Counted from the first letter of the stretch, positions 49,783 to 58,786 are shown. The stretch is DNA of 64,000 nucleotides from Sphingorhabdus pulchriflava (GCF_003367235.1 NZ_QRGP01000001.1:124001-188000), one strand, 5' to 3'. Notes: a model not told the origin generated them from the letters alone. Translations and numbers: made by a program.

Positions 49783-51156
49783 TCAGGTCGTCGGGCTTAT
49801 CTCTTTTGCCTTCAAGCGCTGCTTACGTATCGGCGTCCACGCCGCTTCGTTACGCCTTCGCGCGAGATATGTGTCCAGACCCAGCTGCATCGCAACCAGC
49901 ATATACACAAAGGGCTGAAAGGCGATGCCGACGAACAGCGAACCGACCAGATAGATGATCTGCGCATTTTGCAGCGCTGTGGCCAGTGGCGCTACCCAGC
50001 CTTCGTCCGGCCGATTGCGTCTCTTGTACATGCGGGCAACGATTTCCATCCGCCACACCCCGCCGACATGGATCAGCAGCCAGATGATCAGGCCGGGAAA
50101 ACCCTGTTCGCCCAGCATTTCAAAAAAGCTCGAATGGTAGGCGCGGCCCTGGTCGACAATTTCGCGGCGATCGACGGCTCCGGTATCGAAGCCATTTTCA
50201 TCGACGACGGGCAGGTCATAGCGGATCTTGTTGATGCGATAGGCGTCAAATCCACCGCCAAAGGGATGTTCCTTTACGAACTCCCACGTCCATTTCCACA
50301 CGGCAATCCGCGTTGATGCGGATTCGTCGGTCTTATAGTCTTTGATCGTTTCCATCCTATCCGAGAAAGCGGATGGGATGAAGGGTATCGCGGCAAGCCC
50401 GACAAGAGCGGCGCCGGTCAGATAAAGAAACCGCCGCTTTGTCTGACGGATGAACAGCAGCGCGAGCACAGCGATGCAGACCAGCCCGGTGCGTGCCTGT
50501 GTGCCGACTGGGATCAGCAGCGCGGCGAGCGTGAGTGCTGCGGCATAGGTCTTCACCTTCCAGTCGGGTTTGAAGATGGTGCCATGCTGCGCCAGCCAGA
50601 CTATCAGTGGGATGATGGCGATCGCCACGCAACTGATGATGCTGCCTTCATAAAGCCCGGAATTGTCATTAATCAGCAGCACGAGCGAGCCATAGCCACC
50701 TCCGCCAAGCGCAGTCTTTATTCCGCCTGTGACGATCAGTGCCGAAGCACAGAGTACCAGCGTGAGCGCCAGCGCCTCAATGCGGAGCCTTGTTTTTAGA
50801 AGCAGCGGCAGGAAGGCAGCAAAAACCAGCGCCTTCCACACCCAGCTCCATTTTTCCTGCGCGGCCAAAGGTTCGACCGCGACGGTGGTGGAGTATCCGC
50901 AATAGGCGAGCAGCACGAGTAGCAGTGCCCAGCGTGGCGATACACGCACATCGCGTTTATCATCGCTGACCAGAAAGCCAAGGAACGCCAAAGCGAACAG
51001 GATCAGCGAGAGCGGAATCGAATTGAGCAGGAAATAGCTCAACCGCTGCGGCGCGATGATATCGATATAGGCATAGACCAATGTGAACAGAAATGGCCGC
51101 TTGAATGCCATCAGCATCAGCAGCCCCAGATAGCCGACGAAAAACAGGTCACGCAT
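49783..51156 (-). CDS. putative O-glycosylation ligase, exosortase A-associated
   Basis: 457 residues with about ten membrane helices and a large periplasmic loop (about 300-390) containing a conserved Arg/His-rich stretch (D-R-R-E-I-V-D-Q-G-R-A-Y-H-S-S-F-F). The N-terminus L-M-L-M-A-F-K-R-P-F-L-F-T-L-V-Y is typical of the exosortase-A-linked Wzy/WaaL-like ligases. It is expected to join or polymerise glycans at the periplasmic face. ATG at 51156 overlaps the small upstream ORF by 8 bases. No exosortase gene is in the window. Confidence 0.85.
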   Translation of the reverse strand: MRDLFFVGYLGLLMLMAFKRPFLFTLVYAYIDIIAPQRLSYFLLNSIPLSLILFALAFLGFLVSDDKRDVRVSPRWALLLVLLAYCGYSTTVAVEPLAAQEKWSWVWKALVFAAFLPLLLKTRLRIEALALTLVLCASALIVTGGIKTALGGGGYGSLVLLINDNSGLYEGSIISCVAIAIIPLIVWLAQHGTIFKPDWKVKTYAAALTLAALLIPVGTQARTGLVCIAVLALLFIRQTKRRFLYLTGAALVGLAAIPFIPSAFSDRMETIKDYKTDESASTRIAVWKWTWEFVKEHPFGGGFDAYRINKIRYDLPVVDENGFDTGAVDRREIVDQGRAYHSSFFEMLGEQGFPGLIIWLLIHVGGVWRMEIVARMYKRRNRPDEGWVAPLATALQNAQIIYLVGSLFVGIAFQPFVYMLVAMQLGLDTYLARRRNEAAWTPIRKQRLKAKEISPTT

Positions 51157-51328
51157 CGGTTGGCGCGCCTTTGCGGTTTGCATGTTTGCGTCGTGCAGCG
51201 CCAAAGCCCTGCGGTTCGGCATCGGGTTCGGGCGGCGGTTCGCGATCGAGATCCTCGCGCCGGGTGAGCAACCAGAAGGCGAGCAAAAGCAGGCCATGGC
51301 TCAGCGCTATCGAGAAATTGTCGATCAT
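51149..51328 (-). CDS. small membrane protein, 59 aa
   Basis: Starts M-I-D-N-F-S-I-A-L-S-H. One hydrophobic helix (about 6-21: I-A-L-S-H-G-L-L-L-L-A-F-W-L-L), followed by a charged, Pro-rich cytoplasmic tail ending A-P-T-D-A. Its last codons overlap the ligase start (GATGCGTGA), which supports translation and coupling. I do not know a family; it may be an accessory of the ligase. Confidence 0.55.
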   Translation of the reverse strand: MIDNFSIALSHGLLLLAFWLLTRREDLDREPPPEPDAEPQGFGAARRKHANRKGAPTDA

Positions 51329-51450
51329 CCGGCGTTAGATCCCTGCCTGTTCCGCTGGTGCAGAACATAGCTCGAAATTGAAAAATCAGGAAAAGCATTA
51401 GCTTCTTTGGGTTGACGGCGCGTTAAATATATTGCCGCTATGGGGCGACC

Positions 51451-52674
51451 ATGCCTCGCATCCTTCACGTTCTTGACCACAGCCTGCCATTGCACAGCGG
51501 CTATACCTTCCGAACACGCGCGATCCTGAAATCGCAGATCGGTGCGGGCTGGGAGGTGCGCGGGCTCACCGGGGTACGCCAATATCAGCATGGCAAGCTG
51601 CCCGACGGTGATCTTGAAGAGGCGGAAGGGCTGCAATTTTTTCGCACGCCGCAATCCGTTTCCGGCCCATCTGGATTGCGCGAATGGCGGGAAATCCTGG
51701 CGCTGGAGCGGCGCATTATCGAGGTCCATCGTGAATGGCCGTTCGATATCGTCCACGCCCATTCGCCTGCACTCAACGGCCTGGCCGCCGCGCGTGCTGC
51801 GGCAAAATTGGGGCTGCCCTTTGTCTATGAAATCCGCGCCTTTTGGGAGGATGCGGCGGTTGGGAATGGCACCGGCACCGAAGGCTCGCTCAAATACCGG
51901 CTCACCCGCGCACTCGAAAACCATGTGGTTGCGCGCGCTGACCGGGTGGCCGTTATCTGTGAGGGATTGCGCTCCGATCTGGTTGCGCGGGGTTTCGATG
52001 CGGGCAAGATTTTCGTCTCGCCCAACGGTGTCGACATGGAATTATTCGGCAATCCTCCACCGCGCGACGAGGCATTTGCAGTGGAGCTCGGCCTGACGGG
52101 CAGGGATGTCATCGGCTATATCGGCAGTTTCTATGACTATGAAGGCATTGACGATCTGATCGCGGCGATGGCGCATCTGAATGGTGCGGCAAAGGACGCC
52201 CACCTTTTGCTCGTCGGTGGCGGCCCGATGGAAAAGGCATTGCGCGCGCAGGCAGAAGCTTCACCTGCCGCAGATCGTATCCATTTCGTCGGACGCGTTC
52301 CGCATGAAGAGGTCGAGCGTTATTATAGCCTGGTCGATGTCCTCGCTTACCCGCGCAAGCGGATGCGGCTGACGGACCTTGTGACCCCTCTGAAACCTTT
52401 GGAGGCGATGGCCCAGGGGCGGCTGGTTGCAGCCTCCGATGTGGGGGGGCACCGCGAACTGATCGAGGATAGCGTTACCGGGGCGTTGTTCCCCGCCGAC
52501 GATCCAATAGGTACGGCGAGGGCCATCGACTCATTATTTTCGGACAAGTCGATGTGGCCTGCGCGAAAGGCCGATGCGCGCGCTTTTGTCGAGCAAGAAC
52601 GCAATTGGCAGAAGAACATAATGCGTTACGATCCTGTTTACCATTTCCTGTTAGGCCGTGATAAACAGGGGTAA
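51451..52674 (+). CDS. glycosyltransferase family 4, exosortase A-associated
   Basis: 407 residues, GT-B fold. N-terminal domain starts R-I-L-H-V-L-D-H-S-L-P-L-H-S-G-Y, characteristic of the PEP-CTERM/exosortase-A-linked subgroup. C-terminal domain has I-G-Y-I-G-S-F, L-L-V-G-G-G-P and the E-x7-E-type motif in D-L-V-T-P-L-K-P-L-E-A-M. It builds extracellular polysaccharide from a nucleotide sugar. Divergent from the ligase gene; the promoters share about 120 bases. Confidence 0.85.
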   Translation: MPRILHVLDHSLPLHSGYTFRTRAILKSQIGAGWEVRGLTGVRQYQHGKLPDGDLEEAEGLQFFRTPQSVSGPSGLREWREILALERRIIEVHREWPFDIVHAHSPALNGLAAARAAAKLGLPFVYEIRAFWEDAAVGNGTGTEGSLKYRLTRALENHVVARADRVAVICEGLRSDLVARGFDAGKIFVSPNGVDMELFGNPPPRDEAFAVELGLTGRDVIGYIGSFYDYEGIDDLIAAMAHLNGAAKDAHLLLVGGGPMEKALRAQAEASPAADRIHFVGRVPHEEVERYYSLVDVLAYPRKRMRLTDLVTPLKPLEAMAQGRLVAASDVGGHRELIEDSVTGALFPADDPIGTARAIDSLFSDKSMWPARKADARAFVEQERNWQKNIMRYDPVYHFLLGRDKQG

Positions 52675-52721
52675 AGTTGCGGCTGGTCCGTAACACGAAG
52701 CCCGACGGAAACAGGGTAGTT

Positions 52722-53807
52722 ATGCAGTCGAAGTTGAAGCTCGATCACCAGACTCAAGCCGTTGCCATGGCAACGGGTGGTGCTGCCATTGCGGCGATTG
52801 CTGCAATGTTTGTACCTACGGGAATCTGGGAAACGCTGACCGGTTCGACCGGGGTATCGGAAATGATTCCGGCAACGGCTGCACCGCTTGGCGACACCGC
52901 ACGGGCGCTGATTTCCTTTACCTTTGGCGCGCTGACCTTTGCCGTGCTGACAGTGATGCTGTTGCGCAAAAATGCGCGGCCGAAACAGTCGGTCATTACA
53001 CAACCCGAAATTGAAGCCGAAGCAGAGGACGTAGCTGAACCGGTCTGGATTGAGCCGTCTCCCGAAGCCGAATTGGCAGAAGTTGACGGCGACGAAGCAG
53101 AAAAAGGTTCGCTGCTGTCCCGATTGCGCGATCGTATTTCGGCCTTCGCTGCTGCGCGACGCAGTGCTGACGGAATTACCGATTTCGAAGATCTTCCCAA
53201 ATTGCGTTCCGGTGATGCGCATCCCGATGCGCCACCGCGCCGCCCGCTGCTGGCAACGCGCGATCTGGTTGATCCGGCAGAGGCTGAAGAGACTTTGGTT
53301 GAACAACTACTCCCGGCGGTCGATGGGGTTGAAGATGTTGTTCCGAACGAGCCCGTTGCCGTGTCGGAAATTGTCGAGACGGAAATTGTCGAGACGGAAA
53401 ATGTGGTTGAGGCTGTCATTGAGGATGTAGCATCGACCGAAACAGCGGAGCCGGTCGAAGTGGCGGCTCCCGTTTCGTCGCTTGAATCCGACAACTCGGC
53501 AGCGTCGCTTGCTGACATGGTTACGCGTCTCGAATCTGCGCTTTCGGAAAGGGATGCCAAATTGGCCCGGCTGGAGGCGCTGGTCGCCAACCGCCCGGTG
53601 TCGAATGTGCAGCCAATCCGCGAAGCCAAAGCGGTAGAAGTCGAACCGCAGTCAGCAGAATCTCAGCCAATGCCCGTTGCATCGCGCCCTATGCTCGAAG
53701 CCGTCGATCCGGAACCCGCACCGATTAAGGGCGAATCCGAAGAACTCGACGCCGCGTTGCGCTCCGCACTTGAGACGCTGCACCGAATGAACGCCCGCAC
53801 CCGATAA
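52722..53807 (+). CDS. hypothetical membrane protein with long acidic tail
   Basis: 361 residues. Two hydrophobic segments near the N-terminus (about 20-36 and 67-85), then a long Glu/Ala/Val-rich tail with near-repeats such as S-E-I-V-E-T-E-I-V-E-T-E-N-V-V-E. A coiled-coil-like stretch (about 265-285) follows and the end is basic (H-R-M-N-A-R-T-R). The ATG at 52722 has AGGGTAG upstream. No recognised domain; probably a cytoplasmic or periplasmic scaffold anchored in the membrane. Confidence 0.7.
   Translation: MQSKLKLDHQTQAVAMATGGAAIAAIAAMFVPTGIWETLTGSTGVSEMIPATAAPLGDTARALISFTFGALTFAVLTVMLLRKNARPKQSVITQPEIEAEAEDVAEPVWIEPSPEAELAEVDGDEAEKGSLLSRLRDRISAFAAARRSADGITDFEDLPKLRSGDAHPDAPPRRPLLATRDLVDPAEAEETLVEQLLPAVDGVEDVVPNEPVAVSEIVETEIVETENVVEAVIEDVASTETAEPVEVAAPVSSLESDNSAASLADMVTRLESALSERDAKLARLEALVANRPVSNVQPIREAKAVEVEPQSAESQPMPVASRPMLEAVDPEPAPIKGESEELDAALRSALETLHRMNARTR
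53366..53395 (+). repeat. 15-bp tandem repeat, two copies
   Basis: GGAAATTGTCGAGAC occurs twice in a row (53366-53380, 53381-53395), followed by a partial third unit. It encodes E-I-V-E-T repeats in the acidic tail of the gene at 52722 and is a likely site of slippage. Confidence 0.9.
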
Positions 53808-53810
53808 GGC

Positions 53811-54116
53811 TCAATCGTCGAGCAACAAGGCTTCGATCGTTAGTAAAATGCTTTGGTCTTCGATCACAGTTTTACACACAGCAATGTCCGCGACAAGCTG
53901 ACGGCGTAAGGCGAATTCCGTGTCGGGCAATGCCGTGGCGAAGGCCGCCGCGCGCGACCGGCAATTTGCGCCCGAAAGTTTCATTGTCAGCACGACGCGT
54001 TCGCCGGAAAAGGTCGCACTGTGCCATGCCTGGGTTTTTCGGCTCAACATCTCTGCTTCGGGTAGCAGCGCGATTAATGCCTTGCCCAGATTGCATGGGG
54101 TAACCGAACCATTCAT
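53811..54116 (-). CDS. hypothetical protein, 101 aa (SOS-linked operon)
   Basis: Soluble. Begins M-N-G-S-V-T-P-C-N-L-G-K-A-L-I-A-L-L-P-E and has three cysteines; the rest is Ala/Leu-rich and helical. No domain recognised. ATG at 54116 overlaps the stop of the upstream small HTH gene (ATGA), so the two form one operon read from the divergent control region. Ends next to the convergent gene at 53807. Confidence 0.65.
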   Translation of the reverse strand: MNGSVTPCNLGKALIALLPEAEMLSRKTQAWHSATFSGERVVLTMKLSGANCRSRAAAFATALPDTEFALRRQLVADIAVCKTVIEDQSILLTIEALLLDD

Positions 54117-54322
54117 GCCGCTTCCTTCATCTGCAACAGATCCAGATGCCGTACATAGGCGGCCATGAACGCCTCCGCGCGCGTTACCATGGCCGCGCGC
54201 AGACAACGGCCATTGCGCATGTCCAATACCAGCCGCGGGTCGCGGGCGACCCTTCGACCGAATGTCGTCGGTGCCATATCGTGCAGCCGAAGGAATCGTT
54301 CGATTTTCCGATTGATGTGCAT
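54113..54322 (-). CDS. small helix-turn-helix protein, 69 aa
   Basis: Basic: H-I-N-R-K-I-E-R-F-L-R-L-H-D-M-A-P-T-T-F-G-R-R-V-A-R-D-P-R-L-V. The M-A-P-T-T-F-G-R segment followed by D-P-R-L-V-L-D-M-R-N-G-R fits a helix-turn-helix with its recognition helix, as in Cro-like or small phage-type regulators. It is divergent from the S24 regulator across a spacer with palindromes and a LexA-like box. DNA binding is inferred from sequence pattern only. Confidence 0.7.
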   Translation of the reverse strand: MHINRKIERFLRLHDMAPTTFGRRVARDPRLVLDMRNGRCLRAAMVTRAEAFMAAYVRHLDLLQMKEAA

Positions 54323-54382
54323 TTGCGTTCCTTTCCATCAGGCACCACCCTTTTCCGGCTGTTCCCACCGACGAATCGATGA

Positions 54383-54397
54383 GAACGTGACAGGAAC
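54383..54397. promoter_or_regulatory. candidate LexA box, GAAC-N7-GAAC
   Basis: GAACGTGACAGGAAC matches the alphaproteobacterial SOS box exactly on the minus strand. It lies 61 bases upstream of the small HTH gene and 8 bases before the first S24-side palindrome. Confidence 0.5.
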
Positions 54398-54404
54398 ATT
54401 GCTG

Positions 54405-54440
54405 GTAGGAAAAATCCTACTTGTCTAGGAAAAATCCTAT
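54405..54440. promoter_or_regulatory. paired palindromic operators
   Basis: GTAGGAAAAATCCTAC (54405-54420) and CTAGGAAAAATCCTAT (54425-54440) share the palindrome TAGGA-AAAA-TCCTA. Their centres are 20 bases apart, close to two helical turns, so dimers would sit on one face of the DNA. They end 12 bases before the S24 gene start, the place expected for autorepression and control of the divergent operon. Confidence 0.8.
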
Positions 54441-54452
54441 TGCTAAGGAAGA

Positions 54453-55097
54453 ATGATGGTAAACAGCGATCCGCGTGCCGAACTTGATCGGCTGGTACAG
54501 GCGCATGGTGACGATTATTCGTCGCTGTCGCGCCTCATCGGGCGCAACCCCGCCTATATCCAGCAGTATATCAAGCGCGGCTCACCCAAGCATCTGCCCG
54601 AGCGGGAACGCAACATCCTCGCGCGCTATTATGGCGTCGCGCCGCAGCTATTGGGTGCACCGGAAGAGGAAGGTGCGAAGCGCGGGGGATTAAAGCTGGT
54701 CCCCAAGCTGGCGGTTGGCGCATCGGCGGGGGCAGGGGCGCTGGCCGAGGGAGAGACGCTCGCGGGAAAGGTCGGCTTTGACGAAGCGTGGCTGCGCAAG
54801 CTCGGCGTGGAGCCTGCAAATGTCTCGTTAATACGGGTCGAGGGCGATTCAATGCAGCCGGTGCTGAGTGATGGCGATGACATCATGGTCGATAAAGGCG
54901 CGGCGCTTAAGCCGCTGCGCGACGGCATCCACGTTATCCGGATTGACGGCGTGCTGATGGTCAAACGACTGGCGCGGGCCCCGGGCGGGCGGCTGTCGGT
55001 GCTGTCGGATAATCCCGCTTATCCATCATGGCCTGATCGTGATCCGGTTGAGGTGCAAGTGGTGGGCCGCGTGGTCTGGGTGGGACGGCGGCTTTGA
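54453..55097 (+). CDS. S24-family LexA/CI-like transcriptional regulator
   Basis: 214 residues. N-terminal DNA-binding part (S-L-S-R-L-I-G-R-N-P-A-Y-I-Q-Q-Y-I) and C-terminal S24 domain with E-G-D-S-M-Q-P-V-L (catalytic Ser) and L-M-V-K-R-L-A-R (catalytic Lys). An A-G/G-A-rich linker (G-A-S-A-G-A-G-A-L) could be a self-cleavage site. Start at the first of two ATGs, after AAGGAAG. Likely autoregulated through the two palindromes upstream. No other phage gene nearby, so it is not clearly prophage. Confidence 0.88.
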   Translation: MMVNSDPRAELDRLVQAHGDDYSSLSRLIGRNPAYIQQYIKRGSPKHLPERERNILARYYGVAPQLLGAPEEEGAKRGGLKLVPKLAVGASAGAGALAEGETLAGKVGFDEAWLRKLGVEPANVSLIRVEGDSMQPVLSDGDDIMVDKGAALKPLRDGIHVIRIDGVLMVKRLARAPGGRLSVLSDNPAYPSWPDRDPVEVQVVGRVVWVGRRL

Positions 55098-55137
55098 AGG
55101 GCTTGCGTTCGCCGCAGCACGCCGCCACATAGTTTGC

Positions 55138-55818
55138 ATGTCGAACGTTACATCTAGCATGAATACGCAGCCGCCCCTAAAAGCGGTCATCATCCCCGTC
55201 ACCCCGCTGCAGCAGAACTGCACGCTTTTCTGGTGTACCGAAACCAACAAGGGCGCGCTGGTCGATCCGGGCGGCGATCTGCACAAGTTGAAGGATGCGG
55301 TGGCGAAGACCGGTGTCGAGCTGGAAAAACTGCTCGTGACCCACGGCCATCTCGACCATTGCGGGCAGACGGGCATGCTGGCGCAGGAACTCGGCCTGAA
55401 AATCGAAGGCCCGCATGAGGAGGACCGCTTCTGGATCGCGCAGCTTGACGATGATGGCAAGCGCTGGGGGATGGACGCCAAGACCTTTGAGCCGGATCGC
55501 TGGCTGCAGGATGGCGATACCGTGACCGTCGGGAATCTGACGCTCGACGTCATCCACTGCCCGGGGCACACGCCGGGGCATGTCGTGTTCTACCACGGGC
55601 CGAGCCGTCTCGCGATTGTCGGCGATGTGCTGTTTCAGGGATCAATCGGCCGCACCGATTTCCCGCGCGGCAATCACCAGAAACTGATCGATTCGATCAC
55701 CCAGAAACTATGGCCGCTGGGCGATGATGTGACTTTTATTCCGGGACACGGCCCTACCAGCCAGTTCGGCCACGAACGCAAGGTCAACGCTTATGTCTCG
55801 GATTATGCTTTGAGTTGA
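55138..55818 (+). CDS. MBL-fold hydrolase (glyoxalase II-like)
   Basis: 226 residues. The metal motif T-H-G-H-L-D-H-C-G near residue 75 and later H (C-P-G-H-T-P-G-H) and D (V-G-D-V-L-F) residues define a metallo-beta-lactamase fold close to YcbL/GloB. It probably hydrolyses a thioester such as lactoylglutathione. The start is uncertain: 55138 and 55159 both lack a clear ribosome site. Convergent with the MAPEG gene. Confidence 0.88.
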   Translation: MSNVTSSMNTQPPLKAVIIPVTPLQQNCTLFWCTETNKGALVDPGGDLHKLKDAVAKTGVELEKLLVTHGHLDHCGQTGMLAQELGLKIEGPHEEDRFWIAQLDDDGKRWGMDAKTFEPDRWLQDGDTVTVGNLTLDVIHCPGHTPGHVVFYHGPSRLAIVGDVLFQGSIGRTDFPRGNHQKLIDSITQKLWPLGDDVTFIPGHGPTSQFGHERKVNAYVSDYALS

Positions 55819-55824
55819 AGGGCA

Positions 55825-55848
55825 TCCCCTCCCGCACGCGAGAGGGGA
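55825..55848. terminator. hairpin between convergent genes (REP-like)
   Basis: TCCCCTC (55825-55831) and GAGGGGA (55842-55848) form a 7-bp stem with a 10-base loop. It resembles the CCCTCTCCC-type palindromes at 8031-8187. No T run. Confidence 0.45.
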
Positions 55849-55860
55849 GAGACGGAGTAC

Positions 55861-56259
55861 TCACCCCAGCTTCGAATACACGCACCACAACGCATAGCCT
55901 GCCAGACCGAGCAACGTCAGCATGGTGATAAGCGTGCCGACCATGCGGCCTTTGCCCAGAGTCCCACCGTCCATGCCAAGGCCGTGCGCGAGGCGGCCGA
56001 AGATGTAGATGATACCAACATACCAGAGCCAGTTGGCGCTGCCCTGCGTCGCTTCAAGCGCTGCAATTAACACCAGCACGAAAGGCGCGCTTTCGACGAA
56101 ATTGGCGTGGGCCCGCATGCGGCGGATCAGGAATTCGTCGCCGCCGTCGCCGATCGATACGCCGCCCTTGGTGCGCGCCTGTCCGCAGCGGATCATCAGC
56201 CAGATATTGACCAGCGCGGCACCCGCGGCGATTGTCAGCGTGATAGGTAGTGCAAGCAT
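55861..56259 (-). CDS. MAPEG-family membrane protein
   Basis: 132 residues with four hydrophobic segments. R-M-R-A-H-A-N-F-V-E matches the conserved glutathione-binding R-x-x-x-N-x-x-E motif of MAPEG proteins (microsomal GST-like). G-R-L-A-H-G-L-G-M-D is also typical. Activity in bacteria is rarely proven. Starts at ATG 56259; divergent from rpmF. Confidence 0.88.
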   Translation of the reverse strand: MLALPITLTIAAGAALVNIWLMIRCGQARTKGGVSIGDGGDEFLIRRMRAHANFVESAPFVLVLIAALEATQGSANWLWYVGIIYIFGRLAHGLGMDGGTLGKGRMVGTLITMLTLLGLAGYALWCVYSKLG

Positions 56260-56458
56260 TATATATCCTCCCGTTGTTCGATTGCGGTGCTAACAGCCAA
56301 GTCGCACCTTGCAAAGCGCAGAAAAATCGCTAATAGCCGCCGCTCATCCGCAGCACCGGGGTGTTTGAGTGCCGATTCTGGCTTTGCTTGCCAGCGCCGA
56401 CATTCTTCCTTAAAGCTGCAGAAACATTAGATTTTTTTGAAATGGAACAGGTGCCGAG

Positions 56459-56635
56459 ATGGCTGTCCCCAAGAGAAAAACTTCGCCGTCCAAGCGCGGC
56501 ATGCGTCGTAGCCATGATTCGCTGAAGGTCGAAGCCTTTCAGGAATGCTCGAACTGCGGTGAACTGAAGCGTCCGCACCATGTGTGCAACGCTTGTGGCC
56601 ATTATAACGGCCGCGAAATCCTCGCTGTCGCCTAA
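56459..56635 (+). CDS. rpmF: 50S ribosomal protein L32
   Basis: 58 residues: [20 protein letters not shown] then a zinc-ribbon C-S-N-C-G ... C-N-A-C-G-H-Y. Short gene, clear by its sequence. Precedes plsX by 39 bases, the usual alphaproteobacterial order. Confidence 0.97.
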   Translation: MAVPKRKTSPSKRGMRRSHDSLKVEAFQECSNCGELKRPHHVCNACGHYNGREILAVA

Positions 56636-56674
56636 TTTCCGGACAATCGCTCTTCTCCACGGAGGGATGATATC

Positions 56675-57715
56675 GTGACCACTTCACCGCGTATCGCTAT
56701 TGACGCGATGGGCGGTGATGAAGGCGTTCGCGTGATGGTCGCGGGCGCCGCATTGGCGCGCCACCGGCATGAAAGCTTCAAATTCCTGCTGGTTGGGGAT
56801 GAGGTGCAGATCAAGGCTGCGCTCGAAAACCACCCGAATCTGCGGGCCGCTTCCGAAATTCTCCACACTACCGAAGTCGTCACCGGCGATGACAAGCCGA
56901 GCCAAGCACTGCGCAAGTCGCGTGGCAGCTCGATGGGGCTGGCGATCAATGCGGTAAAGTCGGGTGATGCTGCCGCTGCAGTCAGTGCGGGCAATACCGG
57001 TGCTTTGATGGCGATGGCGAAGGTCGCGCTGCGGACAATGCCGGGGATCGATCGGCCCGCGCTTGCCGCCTTGCTGCCAACGCTTACCGACACCGACGTC
57101 GTGATGCTTGATTTGGGCGCCAACACCGAATGCGACGCACGCAACCTCGTGCAGTTCGCGGTGATGGGCGCTGCCTATTCGCGCATCCTCTATAATTGGG
57201 AAAAACCGCGCGTCCGCCTGCTCAATATTGGCACCGAAGAAATGAAGGGCACCGATAGTCTGCGCTTCGCCGCCCAGCATCTACGCGACAGCCCCGAACT
57301 GCACATGGCGTTTCAGGGCTTTATCGAGGCGGACAAGATCAACCGCGGCGATTGCGATGTGGTCGTCTGCGATGGCTTTTCAGGCAATATCGCGCTGAAA
57401 TCGATCGAGGGCGCAGCGCGCTTCGTGACCGATCTTTTGCGCCGGGCCTTTACCAGCTCGATCCGTTCGAAATTCGGCTTTCTGGTTTCGCGCCCTGCGA
57501 CAGAGTTGCTCAAACATCATCTGGATCCGAATAATCACAACGGTGCGGTTTTCCTGGGCCTCAATGGCGTGATCGTCAAAAGCCATGGCAGTGCGAGCAT
57601 CGAAGGCGTAGCCAACGCTGTGAAGGTTGCAGCCCGGCTGGTCGAGGACGACATCACCAAGCGCATCGCGCAGGATCTGGAACAGATTTCGGCCAAGGAA
57701 GTTATTGAGGAATGA
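56675..57715 (+). CDS. plsX: phosphate acyltransferase PlsX
   Basis: 346 residues. It makes acyl-phosphate from acyl-ACP, the first step of phospholipid synthesis. [11 protein letters not shown] at the N-terminus and [10 protein letters not shown] are the family signatures. GTG start with GGAGGG 10 bases upstream. Overlaps fabH by 4 bp. Confidence 0.95.
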   Translation: MTTSPRIAIDAMGGDEGVRVMVAGAALARHRHESFKFLLVGDEVQIKAALENHPNLRAASEILHTTEVVTGDDKPSQALRKSRGSSMGLAINAVKSGDAAAAVSAGNTGALMAMAKVALRTMPGIDRPALAALLPTLTDTDVVMLDLGANTECDARNLVQFAVMGAAYSRILYNWEKPRVRLLNIGTEEMKGTDSLRFAAQHLRDSPELHMAFQGFIEADKINRGDCDVVVCDGFSGNIALKSIEGAARFVTDLLRRAFTSSIRSKFGFLVSRPATELLKHHLDPNNHNGAVFLGLNGVIVKSHGSASIEGVANAVKVAARLVEDDITKRIAQDLEQISAKEVIEE

Positions 57716-58680
57716 GCGGATCCGCGCTTCGCGCCGTCATCAAAGGGACGGGTTCCGCACTGCCTCAGCGTCGTGTTTCAAATGCCGAGCTCGCCGCACA
57801 AGTGGATACTTCGGACGAGTGGATAACCGAGCGCACGGGAATCAAATTTCGCCATATTGCCGGACCCGATGAAACCACGGCCACGCTTGGCGCCGAAGCG
57901 GCGCGAAACGCGCTTAATGCGGCGGGGATGACCGAGGCCGATATCGACCTTATCATCGTTGCTACGTGCACCCCTGACCAGACTTTCCCTGCAGCAGCCA
58001 CCAAGGTGCAGCATATATTGGGTCATCATGGCGGTGTTGCCTTTGATGTAGCGGCGGTGTGTTCGGGCTTTCTCTACGGCTTTTCTGTTGCCGAAAGCAT
58101 GATCCGCGCAGGCTCTGCCAAAAATGCGCTGGTGATCGGTGCGGAAACCATGACTCGGCTGCTCGATTGGGAAGATCGGGGCACCTGCGTGTTGTTTGGC
58201 GACGGGGCAGGCGCTGTCGTTCTTTCGGGTGAAGTGGGCGAGCGCGGGGTTCTCGCCACGCAGCTCCATGCCGACGGACGGCATAATGAATTGCTCTATG
58301 TCGATGGCGGGCCGTCAACGACGGGCACCGTCGGCAAATTGCGTATGCAGGGTCGTGAGGTGTTTCGCCATGCCGTGACCAATCTCGCCAGCGTGATGCA
58401 CGAAGTGCTTGAACAGGCCGAACTGGTGCCTGCTGACATTGACTGGGTGGTGCCGCATCAGGCCAATGCGCGCATCATCGATGCGACCGTAAAAAAGCTT
58501 GGCCTGCCGGCCGAACGCGTGATTCTGACCGTGGCTGAACATGCCAATACCTCAGCCGCGTCGGTGCCGCTTGCGCTTGACGTTGCCGTACGCGACGGCC
58601 GTATCAACGCTGGCGATGTGGTCGTTTTGGAGGCCATGGGCGGTGGATTTACATGGGGCGCGTCGGTCGTTCGCATGTGA
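57712..58680 (+). CDS. fabH: beta-ketoacyl-ACP synthase III
   Basis: 322 residues. It starts fatty-acid synthesis by joining acetyl-CoA and malonyl-ACP. Catalytic triad visible: Cys117 in A-A-V-C-S-G-F, His249 in V-P-H-Q-A-N, Asn279 in E-H-A-N-T-S. ATGA overlap with plsX, so one message. ihfA follows after 106 bases. Confidence 0.97.
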   Translation: MSGSALRAVIKGTGSALPQRRVSNAELAAQVDTSDEWITERTGIKFRHIAGPDETTATLGAEAARNALNAAGMTEADIDLIIVATCTPDQTFPAAATKVQHILGHHGGVAFDVAAVCSGFLYGFSVAESMIRAGSAKNALVIGAETMTRLLDWEDRGTCVLFGDGAGAVVLSGEVGERGVLATQLHADGRHNELLYVDGGPSTTGTVGKLRMQGREVFRHAVTNLASVMHEVLEQAELVPADIDWVVPHQANARIIDATVKKLGLPAERVILTVAEHANTSAASVPLALDVAVRDGRINAGDVVVLEAMGGGFTWGASVVRM

Positions 58681-58786
58681 CCCGTTTTCGGACGGGTAAA
58701 AATTCGTCATCCATTTTACATCCTTCTGAAATTGCTATATGTTCCAAGGGAATCACGGGGGTCGCGTGAATTACGGAGGAGAAACC

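Noticed and set aside
53811-55097. The S24 locus as part of a prophage
   Set aside because: No integrase, terminase, capsid or tail gene is near; flanking genes are housekeeping or envelope genes.
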